NCBI RefSeq assembly: GCF_001641635.1 | Contig: NZ_LUUB01000066.1 | Span: 31,606 to 95,605 of the forward strand | DNA length: 64,000 nt | Direction: 5' to 3' | DNA from: Bradyrhizobium centrolobii | GTDB lineage: Bacteria; Pseudomonadota; Alphaproteobacteria; Rhizobiales; Xanthobacteraceae | Shown: one piece after another, positions 33,791 through 42,852 of the stretch | Layout of the letters: each line of letters begins with the position of its first letter | Position numbering within the stretch: position 1 is the stretch's first letter | Made by a program: the position numbers and the translations under genes | The notes under the pieces: model-generated | What the model saw: the letters and a program-made list of their open reading frames with translations, nothing else | Databases searched by the model: none | What the model was told of the DNA's origin: nothing

Positions 33791-34290
33791 CAGTGCAATG
33801 TATGGCTTCCCACGAGCCAGCTCTTCATCATCATGACCTGATCATGCCTGGGAGACCGAATGTGCCGGTCCGGCAGGATCAGTCCGGCCATGCGGAATAT
33901 CGTTGCAAGCCCTTGAACGGGAGCCAGAGCCCAATCCGCGGCGACAGCCGGCAGCCAGCACTCGAATTGATCGCGCGCGACATCGGTGCGTTCGTTTTGT
34001 GCCGCCGCGATGCCCCGCAGAATTCCATGTTCGCTTTCGGACATGCGCGGACAGGTGGGGCAGTGAAGTTCGATGGCGGTGTGGGCTGAGCAAGCGAAGA
34101 TCTCGATCAGGGATTCCAGAGAGGGCACTGCATCTCCCACGCGGAAATGGTCGTAGACTTGCTGGACGTCCGCTGCGGTCGGTACGGGGCGTCCGCTTTG
34201 TGCCCTCGACCTGAATCCCCAGATGAAGAGGCGTTCCGCCGCGCTGAGCGCGGGAAGCCCGGCGGACCCGGCATAGGTAGGTTGCTGCAT
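33790..34290 (-). CDS. Cys-motif protein A of a paralogous pair, unknown function
   Basis: The 166-residue protein starts QQPTYAGSAGLPALSAAERL, with a conserved-looking AERLFIWGFRSRAQSGRPVP segment, then SLIEIFACSAHTAIELHCPT, CPRMSESEHGILRGIAAAQN and LPAVAADWALAPVQGLATIF. Cys77 and Cys80 form a CxxC. It is coupled to protein B by the TGATG junction. No helix-turn-helix, membrane helix or signal is present. The ribosome-binding site before its ATG (34288-34290) is weak, and the frame extends upstream to 34465, so the start is provisional. Confidence 0.65.
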   Translation of the reverse strand: MQQPTYAGSAGLPALSAAERLFIWGFRSRAQSGRPVPTAADVQQVYDHFRVGDAVPSLESLIEIFACSAHTAIELHCPTCPRMSESEHGILRGIAAAQNERTDVARDQFECWLPAVAADWALAPVQGLATIFRMAGLILPDRHIRSPRHDQVMMMKSWLVGSHTLH

Positions 34291-34486
34291 TGAGGTTGTG
34301 ACCCTTGGCTGCGCGCGCGCTGCGTCTGGCGCTCCATCTCACGGTCGATCGTTCTGCCAGAGCCTTCTGCAAGTCAACGTCCGGAAGGTCGATATCGAGG
34401 TCTTCTAGATTCGAGGTCGTGGATTTGGGTGATGGCTCAGCATGCTTCGCAACATGCAGAAGCACGCGTAGCGTGCAGTGCGTTGA

Positions 34487-34767
34487 ATGAGCTTTTCGAA
34501 TTATTCCAATCTCGAGAGCGTCCGCACGACAATCATGGAGGCCAACGAGATCTCCTCGTCGATCGCAGTCGCCGCGCGGAGCAGGGCGCCGCGACGAAAG
34601 CGATCGCCCGCAGCGTGCATGAGGCGGCCTCCGGCACCAACCAGGTCTCGCAGAACATTTCCGGCGTCACCGACGCGACCTCGGAGACCGGCCATGCCGC
34701 CGGCCTCGTGCTGCAATCAAGCGGCCGGACGCACAGCGCCTTCGTTGACGGCGTGCGCGCGGCGTAA
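34487..34767 (+). pseudogene. C-terminal relic of a methyl-accepting chemotaxis protein
   Basis: IMEANEISSSIAVAA in one frame continues, after a shift near 34570, into EQGAATKAIARSVHEAASGT and NQVSQNISGVTDATSETGHA. This is the standard end of a chemoreceptor signalling helix (E-Q-x-x-A-T-x-x-I-A-x-x-V). The closing residues are scrambled and stop at 34767. No HAMP or signalling tip lies upstream. The other bases between 34291 and 34934 show nothing apart from the palindrome at 34883. Confidence 0.75.
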
Positions 34768-34882
34768 CGGAAGAGCTTGCCGCAACTCGTTGCTTTTTCC
34801 GCGTCGCGGCATCCGCGCGTGACGCGAAAGCACTGTTTTTCTTGACATGAAGTCCGCCGTGCTCGACGTGTAACGACGTCGG

Positions 34883-34906
34883 GCGAGGGCACGCGCGTGC
34901 CCTCGC
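34883..34906. promoter_or_regulatory. Perfect 24-bp palindrome upstream of the acyl-CoA synthetase
   Basis: GCGAGGGCACGC and GCGTGCCCTCGC are exact reverse complements, with no spacer, 28 bp before the start codon at 34935. The size and symmetry fit a dimeric repressor operator or a leader hairpin that could affect translation. A TTGACA at 34843 could serve as -35, but no well-spaced -10 was found. Confidence 0.6.
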
Positions 34907-34934
34907 GAAAAGAAAAGCAACACGGGAAGACGTC

Positions 34935-36656
34935 ATGAGCGCAGGCCTCAACGAGAAGGACTACCTCGCCACCTTGCGGGGCCTGTGGGACAAGGCCTGG
35001 CCGGAGGGCATGCCGCGTTCGCCGAGCTATCTGCACGGCGAAGTTCCCCTGACGGAATATCTGCGCGCCTGGGCGAAGCGCAGCCCGGAGCGGCCCGCGG
35101 TGATCTTCTACGGTCACGTCACGACCTACGCGGATCTCGACCAGCAGAGCGACCGCTTTGCGGCATTGTTGCAGGCGAAGGGTGTGCGCAAGGGCGATCG
35201 TGTCGCCGTCTTCCTGCCGAACTGCCCGCAATTCCACATCGTATTCTTCGGCATCCTGAAACTCGGCGCGATCCACGTCCCCGTCAGCCCGCTGTCGCGC
35301 GCCTTCGAGCTGTCCTATGAGCTGAACGACACCCAGGCCGAAGTGATCGTGGCGTTGGACCAGCTCGTGCCGATCATCGAGCAGGCGAGAGGCGAGCTGC
35401 GCCTGCGCGAGATCATCGTCACGAGCTTTGCCGATGTCGTGCCGGCAACGCCGGCATTCCCTACGCCGGACTCGATCCGTACGCCGCGCGTCGCAGTGCT
35501 CGGCGCCACCGACCTGTTGCCTGCGCTCGCCGCAATGCCCGCACCAACGCCACTGCCGCCGCCGGGCCTCGATGATATCGCGGCGCTCAATTACACCGGC
35601 GGCACGACGGGCATGCCCAAGGGCTGTGTCCACACCCATCGCGACATGGTCTATACGGCTGCCGCCAATTACGGCATCTCCGTCCTGTCGGATGAGAGCA
35701 GCGTGTTCCTGTCGTTCTTCCCGGAGTTCTGGATCGCCGGTGAAAATTTCGGCCTGATCTTCCCGCTGTTCTCCGGCGCGACGCTGGTCCTGCTGGCGCG
35801 CTGGGATGCCGTCGGCACGATGGCCGCGATCGACAAGTACAAGGTCACGATCACCGCGATGCCGGTGGACGGCGCAGTCGAGCTGATGGACCATCCGCGC
35901 TGGAGCGAGTTCGACCTGTCGTCGCTGAAGCAGGTGCGCGTCGTCTCCTTCGTCAAGAAGCTCAACGCCGACTATCGCAGGCGCTGGAAGGATCTCACGG
36001 GCACCATCCTGATGGAGGCGGCCTGGGGCATGACGGAGACCCACACCTCCAACACCTTCACCGCCGGCTTCCAGGACGATGATTTCGATCTCAACAATCA
36101 GCCGATCTTCGTCGGCCTGCCGGTCCCCGGCGCCGAGTTCATGATCACGGATTTCGAGACCGGCGCGCTGTTGCCGCTCGGTGCGGAAGGCGAGATCCGC
36201 GTCCGCGCGCCGTCGCTGCTCAAGAGCTACTGGAACAAGCCTGAAGCGACTGCAGAGTCGCTCGTCGATGGCTGGCTGCGCACCGGCGATATCGGCACCA
36301 TCGACAAAGATGGCTTCCTGCACTTCCTCGGCCGCCGCAAGGAGATGCTGAAGGTCAAGGGCATGAGCGTCTTTCCGCCGGAGATCGAGGCGCTGCTCGG
36401 GCAGCATCCGAAGGTGCTGGGCTCCGGCGTGGTCGGGCGCGACGATCCCGACAAGGGGCAGGTGGCGGTGGCCTACATCCAGCTCAAGCCGGAAGCGGTC
36501 GGCACCATCTCGGCAGAGGATTTGCGCGCCTGGTGCGCCGAGCGCATGGCCGTCTACAAGGTCCCGGAGGTGCGCATCATCGATGCCTTGCCCCTGACGG
36601 CGACGGGCAAGGTGAAGAAGCAGGACCTCAATCCAAACCTGCCTGCTGCAGTCTGA
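34935..36656 (+). CDS. AMP-forming acyl-CoA synthetase
   Basis: The 573-residue ANL-superfamily enzyme has the P-loop NYTGGTTGMPKGCVHTHRD (about 218-236), GMTETHTSN (A5 region), DGWLRTGDIG (A7), RRKEMLKVKGMSVFPPEIEA (A8) and the catalytic Lys in LTATGKVKKQDL (A10, near 562). It activates a carboxylic acid to acyl-CoA through acyl-AMP. The carboxylase gene that follows 12 bp later, in the same direction, implies that its product is carboxylated next, so a medium- or long-chain fatty acid is the likely substrate. The start follows GGGAAGAC. Confidence 0.93.
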   Translation: MSAGLNEKDYLATLRGLWDKAWPEGMPRSPSYLHGEVPLTEYLRAWAKRSPERPAVIFYGHVTTYADLDQQSDRFAALLQAKGVRKGDRVAVFLPNCPQFHIVFFGILKLGAIHVPVSPLSRAFELSYELNDTQAEVIVALDQLVPIIEQARGELRLREIIVTSFADVVPATPAFPTPDSIRTPRVAVLGATDLLPALAAMPAPTPLPPPGLDDIAALNYTGGTTGMPKGCVHTHRDMVYTAAANYGISVLSDESSVFLSFFPEFWIAGENFGLIFPLFSGATLVLLARWDAVGTMAAIDKYKVTITAMPVDGAVELMDHPRWSEFDLSSLKQVRVVSFVKKLNADYRRRWKDLTGTILMEAAWGMTETHTSNTFTAGFQDDDFDLNNQPIFVGLPVPGAEFMITDFETGALLPLGAEGEIRVRAPSLLKSYWNKPEATAESLVDGWLRTGDIGTIDKDGFLHFLGRRKEMLKVKGMSVFPPEIEALLGQHPKVLGSGVVGRDDPDKGQVAVAYIQLKPEAVGTISAEDLRAWCAERMAVYKVPEVRIIDALPLTATGKVKKQDLNPNLPAAV

Positions 36657-36668
36657 GTGAGAGATCTC

Positions 36669-39600
36669 ATGTCGTTCAAAAAGCTCCTGATCGCCAATCG
36701 CGGTGAGATCGCCATCCGTATCGCGCGCGCGGCGGCCGATGCCGGAATCGCGACGGTCGCGATCCATCCCGCCGACGATGCGCTGTCGCTGCACGTTCGC
36801 GTCGCCGACGAGGCGATCGAAATTCCGGGCCGCGGCGCGCGGGCCTATCTCGATATCGACGCCGTGGTGAAGGCGGCCAAGGCGGCGGGCTGCGATGCGG
36901 TGCATCCCGGCTATGGCTTCCTCAGCGAGAACGCGGCGTTTGCGAAGGCCTGCGCCGCCGAAGGCATTACCTTCGTCGGGCCGAAGCCTGCGGCGCTCGA
37001 ACTGTTCGGCGACAAGGTCGCGGCGCGCCAGCTCGCCAAGCGCTGCGGCGTGCCGATCATTGCCGGCACCAGCGGCCCGTCGTCGCTGGAGGAGATCACG
37101 GCGTTCTTCGCATCGCTCGGCAGCAATGCGGCGATCGTGATCAAGGCGATGGCCGGCGGCGGCGGCCGCGGCATGCGCGTGGTGGAGAGCGCAGCCGATC
37201 TCGCGGAAGCCTATGCGCGCTGCCAGTCCGAGGCCAAGGCCGCGTTCGGCTTCGACGGCGTCTATGCCGAGCGGCTGATCCGGCAGGCGCGCCATATCGA
37301 GGTGCAGATCATCGGCGACCGCCATGGCGCCGTCTCTCATCTCTGGGAGCGCGAATGCACCATCCAGCGCCGGCACCAGAAATTGATCGAGGTGGCGCCG
37401 AGCCCTTCGCTGAGCCAGTCCTTGCGCGGCCGCATCATCGAGGCGGCGAAGCAGCTTGCGGCTGCTGCCTCTTACGACAATCTCGGCACGTTCGAGTTCC
37501 TGGTCGACGGCAGCGCTGATGACAGTTTTGCGTTCATCGAGGCCAATCCGCGGCTCCAGGTCGAGCACACCGTGACGGAAGAGGTGCTCGGGCTCGATCT
37601 CGTCCGCTCCCAGCTCGCGGTCGCCGCCGGCGCCTCGCTGGCCTCGCTCGGCCTGTCGCAAGATGCGATCCCGAAGCCGCGCGGCCATGCCCTGCAGCTT
37701 CGTGTCAACATGGAAACGCTGGACGAGCTAGGGGCGACGCATCCGACCGGCGGAGTGCTTGCCGTGTTCGAGCCGCCGTCAGGGCCGGGCGTCCGTGTCG
37801 ATAGCTTTGGCTATGCCGGCTACAAGACCAGCGCTGCCTTCGACTCGCTGCTCGCAAAGGTCATCGTGCAGACGCCCGGTGAAGCCTGGCACGATGTGGT
37901 CGCCAAGGCCTCGCGTGCTCTGCGCGAGTTCCGGATCGACGGCGTCGTCACCAACATCGCTTTCCTCCAGGCGGTGCTCGCGCACCCCGATTTCAGGACC
38001 AACCGCATCGCGACCGATTTCATTGATCGCAACATCGCGAAGCTCGTCGAGGCGGCCGATGGCGCGGCGAGGCCGCTGTACTTTGCTGCGACCGAACGAA
38101 GCGCTGGCTCCGGCGCTGAAGCGCCCATCACGCAGGAGGTGCCCGAAGGGACGGTGATGGTCGCTGCGCCGTTGCAGGGGACGGTGGTCACCATCCAGGT
38201 GAAGCAAGGCGAGATCGTGCGGCCCGGCCAGCAGCTCGCCGTGATCGAGTCCATGAAGATGGAGCATCTCGTGATGGCCGAGCAGGGCGGCCGTGTCATG
38301 AAGCTCGTCGCCGGCGACGGCGTGACGCTGATGCATGGCGAGCCGATCATGTATCTCGAGCCGCTCGACGTCGCGGCCGATACGTCGACCGCGGAAGCCG
38401 ATGTTGATCTCGACCATATCCGTCCGGATCTGGCTGAGCTGATCGCGCGCCAGGCCAACACGCTCGATGAGAACCGCCCGGCCTCGGTCGAGCGCCGCCG
38501 CAACACCAACCAGCGTACCGCGCGCGAGAACGTCGCCCAGCTCGTCGATGATGGCTCCTTCATGGAATATGGCAGCCTTGCCATCGCGGCGCAGCGCCGC
38601 CGGCGCAAGCTCGACGATCTCATCAAGAACACGCCGGCCGACGGCCTCATCATGGGCGTTGCCACCGTCAATGCCGACAAATTCGGCGCCGACGGCGGGC
38701 GCTGCATCGTCGTGGCCTATGACTACACCGTGCTCGCGGGCACGCAGGGCCACATGAACCACAAGAAGATCGACCGCATGCTGACGCTGGCGGAAGACTG
38801 GCGCGTCCCGCTGGTGTTCTACGCCGAGGGCGGCGGCGGCCGGCCCGGCGACACCGATCGCCTCGGCATGACCGGCCTCGACGGTCCATCGTTCGTGCAG
38901 TTCGCAAGGCTCTCCGGTCTCGTGCCGGTGATCGGCGTCGTCTCCGGTTATTGCTTTGCCGGCAACGCCGCGATGCTCGGCTGCTGCGACGTCATCATCG
39001 CGACGAAGAACGCGTCGATCGGCATGGGGGGCCCTGCGATGATCGAGGGCGGCGGCCTCGGTGTCTATCATCCCGCCGAAGTCGGTCCGGTCTCGTTCCA
39101 GGCGCCGAACGGTGTCATCGACATTCTCGTCGAGGACGAGGAGGAGGCGACGCGGGTCGCGCAGAAATACCTGTCCTATTTCCAGGGCGCGGTAACCGAC
39201 TGGCAGGCTGCCGACCAGCGCCTGCTTCGCCGCACGATCCCCGAGAACCGCCTGCGCGTCTACGACATTCGCAGCGTGATCGACCTCGTCGCGGACAGGG
39301 ACTCCGTGCTGGAACTTCGCCGCGACTACGGCCTCGGCATGATCACCGCGCTGATCCGCATCGAGGGCAAGCCGTTTGGGCTGATCGCCAACAATCCGCG
39401 CCATCTGGGCGGCGCGATCGATGCCGATGCCGGCGACAAGGCCGCGCGCCTCCTCCAGCTTTGCGACGCCTTCGATCTTCCGATCGTCTCGCTCTGCGAC
39501 ACGCCCGGATTCATGGTCGGCCCCGAGGCAGAGAAGACCGCGATCGTTCGCCATGTCTCGCGCATGTTCGTCACCGGCGCGAGCCTCACCGTGCCGCTGT

Positions 39601-39974
39601 TCGGCATCGTGCTCCGCAAGGGCTATGGGCTGGGCGCGCAGTCGATGATCGGCGGTGGTTTCCACGCCTCCTTCTTCACCGCGGCCTGGCCGACCGGCGA
39701 GTTCGGCGGCATGGGTCTCGAAGGCTATGTCCGCCTCGGCTTCCGCAAGGAGATGGAGGCGATCGCCGACCCTGTCGAGCGCGAGACCTATTACCGCAAC
39801 AAGGTCGCCGAGCTCTACGCCAACGGCAAGGCGGTCTCGATCGCCTCCGTATTCGAGATCGACAACGTCATCGACCCCGCCGAGACGCGCCGCTGGATCA
39901 TGGCCGGCCTGCGGTCTGTGCCGAAGCCGCCGCCGCGGAAGGAGAAGAAGCGGCCGTGCGTCGACACGTGGTGA
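36669..39974 (+). CDS. Single-chain acyl-CoA carboxylase (BC-BCCP-CT fusion)
   Basis: The 1101-residue protein joins three carboxylase activities. The biotin carboxylase part (1-450) begins FKKLLIANRGEIAIRIARAA and has AGGGGRGMRVVESAADLAEA and FIEANPRLQVEHTVTEEVLG. The biotinyl domain holds VIESMKMEHLVMAEQGG with biotin-Lys530. The carboxyltransferase part (about 590-1090) contains GGGGRPGDTDRLGMTGLDGP and SLCDTPGFMVGPEAEKTAIV. This layout is that of the single-chain, multi-domain long-chain acyl-CoA carboxylase. It converts acyl-CoA, ATP and bicarbonate to a 2-carboxyacyl-CoA. It starts 12 bp after the acyl-CoA synthetase, whose product it presumably uses. A GTG at 36657 is an alternative start. 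Confidence 0.93.
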   Translation: MSFKKLLIANRGEIAIRIARAAADAGIATVAIHPADDALSLHVRVADEAIEIPGRGARAYLDIDAVVKAAKAAGCDAVHPGYGFLSENAAFAKACAAEGITFVGPKPAALELFGDKVAARQLAKRCGVPIIAGTSGPSSLEEITAFFASLGSNAAIVIKAMAGGGGRGMRVVESAADLAEAYARCQSEAKAAFGFDGVYAERLIRQARHIEVQIIGDRHGAVSHLWERECTIQRRHQKLIEVAPSPSLSQSLRGRIIEAAKQLAAAASYDNLGTFEFLVDGSADDSFAFIEANPRLQVEHTVTEEVLGLDLVRSQLAVAAGASLASLGLSQDAIPKPRGHALQLRVNMETLDELGATHPTGGVLAVFEPPSGPGVRVDSFGYAGYKTSAAFDSLLAKVIVQTPGEAWHDVVAKASRALREFRIDGVVTNIAFLQAVLAHPDFRTNRIATDFIDRNIAKLVEAADGAARPLYFAATERSAGSGAEAPITQEVPEGTVMVAAPLQGTVVTIQVKQGEIVRPGQQLAVIESMKMEHLVMAEQGGRVMKLVAGDGVTLMHGEPIMYLEPLDVAADTSTAEADVDLDHIRPDLAELIARQANTLDENRPASVERRRNTNQRTARENVAQLVDDGSFMEYGSLAIAAQRRRRKLDDLIKNTPADGLIMGVATVNADKFGADGGRCIVVAYDYTVLAGTQGHMNHKKIDRMLTLAEDWRVPLVFYAEGGGGRPGDTDRLGMTGLDGPSFVQFARLSGLVPVIGVVSGYCFAGNAAMLGCCDVIIATKNASIGMGGPAMIEGGGLGVYHPAEVGPVSFQAPNGVIDILVEDEEEATRVAQKYLSYFQGAVTDWQAADQRLLRRTIPENRLRVYDIRSVIDLVADRDSVLELRRDYGLGMITALIRIEGKPFGLIANNPRHLGGAIDADAGDKAARLLQLCDAFDLPIVSLCDTPGFMVGPEAEKTAIVRHVSRMFVTGASLTVPLFGIVLRKGYGLGAQSMIGGGFHASFFTAAWPTGEFGGMGLEGYVRLGFRKEMEAIADPVERETYYRNKVAELYANGKAVSIASVFEIDNVIDPAETRRWIMAGLRSVPKPPPRKEKKRPCVDTW

Positions 39975-40008
39975 GGGCGGCGCAGCAATTGCGTCGTTGC
40001 ACACTCGC

Positions 40009-40091
40009 CGTCATTCCGGGGCGATGCGAAGCATCGAACCCGGAATCTCGAGATTCCGGGTTCGGCTCTTCGAGCCGCCCCGGAATGACGG
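40009..40091. repeat. Palindromic repeat, GTCATTCCGGGG family
   Basis: CGTCATTCCGGGGCGATGCG opens and CGCCCCGGAATGACGG closes the unit, with an internal AATCTCGAGATTCCGGGTTC palindrome. It separates the carboxylase gene from the sigma-54 activator. Confidence 0.85.
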
Positions 40092-40191
40092 CGGAGAGAG
40101 CTCATCGTCCAGTTGCGTTCCCGGTTCTCGATTGACATCCCCGCCTGCGATGCCAGACTTTGCACAATAATACAGGGTGGAGACGTCCGCG

Positions 40192-42060
40192 ATGGCCAGC
40201 CTTTCGGCCTCGAACCATGTCGCCCGTGTCTTGTCCGTCGCCAACCACGTGGCCGACGTCGACGCCTCTTCGCGGATTGCCAACTCCTGGCGCCGCTGCC
40301 TGATCGGCCACAAGCTCGATCCGGCGCGCCAGGGCCCGCCCCAGACCCTCACCGAAGCCGAGATCCGCCACGTCGCCCAGCCCATGGAGGAGACGATCCG
40401 GCTCCTCACGCCCGAACTCGACGATCTCGCCCGCGTGCTGCGCGACGCTGGTTATTGCGTCAACCTTGCTGACGCGAACGCGACCATGCTGTTCAGCCGC
40501 CTGCCTGGCGAAGCCGACGCAAAAATGTTCCTGGACTGGAAGATCTACACCGGCTCGAATTTCGCCGAGGCCTTTGAAGGCACCAACGGGCTCGGCACCG
40601 CGCTCGCGGAGGAGAAGCCGATTCTGGTGCATCGCGACGAACATTTTCGCGAGCAGTGGCACATGTTCTCCTGCGCCGTGGCGCCGCTGTTCGACCAGGC
40701 CGGTCGCCTCGCCGGCGCTGTCAACATCACTTCCTGTCGCAGGGATCTCGAACGCACCGCGCACCAGCTTGCGCTCGCGGTAACGATGGAGGCGACGCGG
40801 CGGATGGAGGGCGCGATCTTCCGCGATCATTTCCGCAATGCCTGGATCACGACTGTGCCGGGCGACGGCTGCAGCGGCCTCATCGCCTATGACGACGACC
40901 GCCGCATCGTCGGTGCCTGCCGGTCGGCGCGCGCGCTGCTGGGCCTCACTGACGGCATGATCGCAGCCGGCATCGACCTGTCGCGTTATATCAAATTCGA
41001 CCACCATGCAGGGCGCGGTGTGGACGAGGTCATCGCGTTGCGCCACGCCGACGGAACTCCGTGGGGGCAGGGCCATGTCGCGCCGCCGCTGCGCGCAAGG
41101 GCGTCCATGCGTGCGCCCTCCGCGCGCCGCGAGGCGCCGGTCGACCGGTTCGATGCGCTGCATCGTCTTGCTGGCCGCGATCCCGGCTTGATCAAGAGCG
41201 TGAAGCGGCTCAGAAGCATCGGCGATCACAATCTGCCGGTGCTGCTGCATGGCGAGACCGGTGTCGGCAAGGACGTGTTCGCGCGCGCCATTCACGCGGC
41301 GAGCAACCGTGCGCGCAACAATTGTGTCGCACTGAACTGCGCGGCGATGCCGGAGAGCCTGATCGATGCCGAGCTGTTCGGCTACGAGGCCGGCGCCTTC
41401 ACCGGCGCGCGGCGCGACGGCTCGAAGGGCCTGATCGTGCAGGCCGATGGCGGCATGCTGTTTCTCGACGAGATCGGCGACATGCCGATCGCGCTCCAGA
41501 CGCGGCTATTGCGCGTGCTGGAAAACCGCGAGGTCTGGCCGCTCGGTGCGCTCAAGCCCGTGCCCGTCGACATCCGTCTGATCAGCGCGACCCATCGCGA
41601 CCTCGGCCGCATGGCGGAAGAGGGTGCCTTCCGCGCCGATCTGTATTTCCGCCTGCGCGGCATGGAGGTGCGGCTGCCGGCGCTGCGCGAGCGCGCCGAC
41701 AGGGACGATGTCATTCGTCAGATCGCCAGCGAGGAGGCGCCCAACTGCCGCCTCTCCGATGAGGCTTGGTCGTTGCTGTCGGCATACCCATTCCCCGGCA
41801 ACATGCGCCAGCTTCGCCACGTGCTGCGGCTCGCCGGCTGCACGGCGGAGGATGGCGTCATCACCGACGCCGACCTCGATCTGCCGCCGTTCGGCGGCCG
41901 CGTGGCGGAGCCAGATCTCATAGCGGCGGAACGCGCGACCATTGTCGAGGCGCTGCGCAAGCATGGTGGCCGCGTCACCGAAGCCGCCCGCGCGCTAAAA
42001 CTCAGCCGCGCCACGCTGTATCGGAAGATCAAGCAGCTGAAGATCGAGACAGCGCAGTAG
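40192..42060 (+). CDS. Sigma-54-dependent activator, AcoR-like (GAF-AAA+-Fis)
   Basis: From the ATG at 40192 the protein has 622 residues; GTG 40177 is an alternative. An N-terminal sensor region with SRIANSWRRCLIGHKLDPAR leads to a GAF domain (GTALAEEKPILVHRDEHFRE). The AAA+ core starts LLHGETGVGKDVFARAIHAA (Walker A, near 354), has the sigma-54 loop AGAFTGARRDG (about 399-409) and GGMLFLDEIGDMPIALQTRL (Walker B). A Fis helix-turn-helix closes the protein (RVTEAARALKLSRATLYRKI). AcoR-type activators respond to small metabolites and drive sigma-54 promoters. It is convergent with the monooxygenase pair, so its target is not obvious. Confidence 0.93.
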   Translation: MASLSASNHVARVLSVANHVADVDASSRIANSWRRCLIGHKLDPARQGPPQTLTEAEIRHVAQPMEETIRLLTPELDDLARVLRDAGYCVNLADANATMLFSRLPGEADAKMFLDWKIYTGSNFAEAFEGTNGLGTALAEEKPILVHRDEHFREQWHMFSCAVAPLFDQAGRLAGAVNITSCRRDLERTAHQLALAVTMEATRRMEGAIFRDHFRNAWITTVPGDGCSGLIAYDDDRRIVGACRSARALLGLTDGMIAAGIDLSRYIKFDHHAGRGVDEVIALRHADGTPWGQGHVAPPLRARASMRAPSARREAPVDRFDALHRLAGRDPGLIKSVKRLRSIGDHNLPVLLHGETGVGKDVFARAIHAASNRARNNCVALNCAAMPESLIDAELFGYEAGAFTGARRDGSKGLIVQADGGMLFLDEIGDMPIALQTRLLRVLENREVWPLGALKPVPVDIRLISATHRDLGRMAEEGAFRADLYFRLRGMEVRLPALRERADRDDVIRQIASEEAPNCRLSDEAWSLLSAYPFPGNMRQLRHVLRLAGCTAEDGVITDADLDLPPFGGRVAEPDLIAAERATIVEALRKHGGRVTEAARALKLSRATLYRKIKQLKIETAQ

Positions 42061-42071
42061 TGCTCCTTCTT

Positions 42072-42221
42072 ACCCTCTCCCCTTGTGGGAGAGGGTGGCT
42101 TGCCGCGCAGCGGCAAGACGGGTGAGGGGTCTCTCTCCGCGTTCACCTTGCTCGTCGCGTGCGCTGAAAGAGACCTCTCATCCGGCGCTTCGCGCCACCT
42201 TCTCCCACAAGGGGAGAAGGG
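42072..42221. repeat. Palindromic repeat pair, CCTCTCCCC family
   Basis: CCCTCTCCCCTTGTGGGAGA at the left and CTTCTCCCACAAGGGGAGAA at the right are inverted counterparts, so the whole 150-bp unit can fold into one long hairpin with internal branches. It separates convergent genes and may act as a transcriptional stop for both. Confidence 0.85.
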
Positions 42222-42241
42222 AAGGCAGCGAGCGTGCGGCT

Positions 42242-42796
42242 CTACGAAAAATCCGTCCAGCTCAAATGCCGCGCATCGAGGTCGCCGAGCGAAATCGTTT
42301 CGCGAATCTCCTGCGGAGTGTGGAAATTGCTGCGCATATACACAAGCGGCGCGGCTGTCGCCGAATGCGACACGCCGCGGACCTCGCCGACGAAGATCGA
42401 ATGCGTCTTCGTTTCGAATTCCTGTGCCAGCACGCAGTCGAACGCGGCGACTGCATCCGTCAGCACCGGCGCGCCAGTCACCCCGCGCTGCCAGTCCCCG
42501 AAGGCAAAACGGTCGTCGCCGTTGACGCCCTTCTGGCCGCTGAAGGTGAGCGCCAGCAGCGCGTGATCCTCGTGGAGGAAATTAATCGCGAACGCGCCTT
42601 CCTCACGGATGCGCGTATGCGCGCTGGCGTTGCGGTTGACGCAGACGATCAGCGACGGCGGGGTGTCCGACAGCGAGCAGGCCGAGGTGACAGTCAGCCC
42701 GGTGCGTTTGCCGTGCTCGGCGCCCACTGTGACGAGCGCGACAGCGCCGGCGCATTGGCGCATCGCCTGCTTGAAATCCTTTGCGTCGATCGTCAC
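42242..42796 (-). CDS. Flavin reductase-like FMN-binding protein (monooxygenase partner)
   Basis: From the GTG at 42794-42796 (GGAG seven bases upstream) the protein has 184 residues. FKQAMRQCAGAVALVTVGAE, GLTVTSACSLSDTPPSLIVC and FAINFLHEDHALLALTFSGQ follow the HpaC/flavin-reductase pattern, with the T-V-T-S-x-x-S-x-S-x-x-P-P flavin-binding segment. It supplies reduced flavin with NAD(P)H. It lies 56 bp downstream of a luciferase-like monooxygenase gene on the same strand, and the two form a classic two-component system. The longer frame beginning 42856 has no start signal. Confidence 0.88.
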   Translation of the reverse strand: MTIDAKDFKQAMRQCAGAVALVTVGAEHGKRTGLTVTSACSLSDTPPSLIVCVNRNASAHTRIREEGAFAINFLHEDHALLALTFSGQKGVNGDDRFAFGDWQRGVTGAPVLTDAVAAFDCVLAQEFETKTHSIFVGEVRGVSHSATAAPLVYMRSNFHTPQEIRETISLGDLDARHLSWTDFS

Positions 42797-42852
42797 GCGT
42801 GATCTCCGAAATTGAGGCGGGTGCGGCAGGATCGCGCCGCACCCGCGTCGGG

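Noticed and set aside
34533..37688. A 1051-codon minus-strand open frame
   Set aside because: It lies opposite the acyl-CoA synthetase and carboxylase genes, whose domains and motifs are unmistakable; its Arg/His/Asp-rich composition is that of an antisense shadow in GC-rich DNA.
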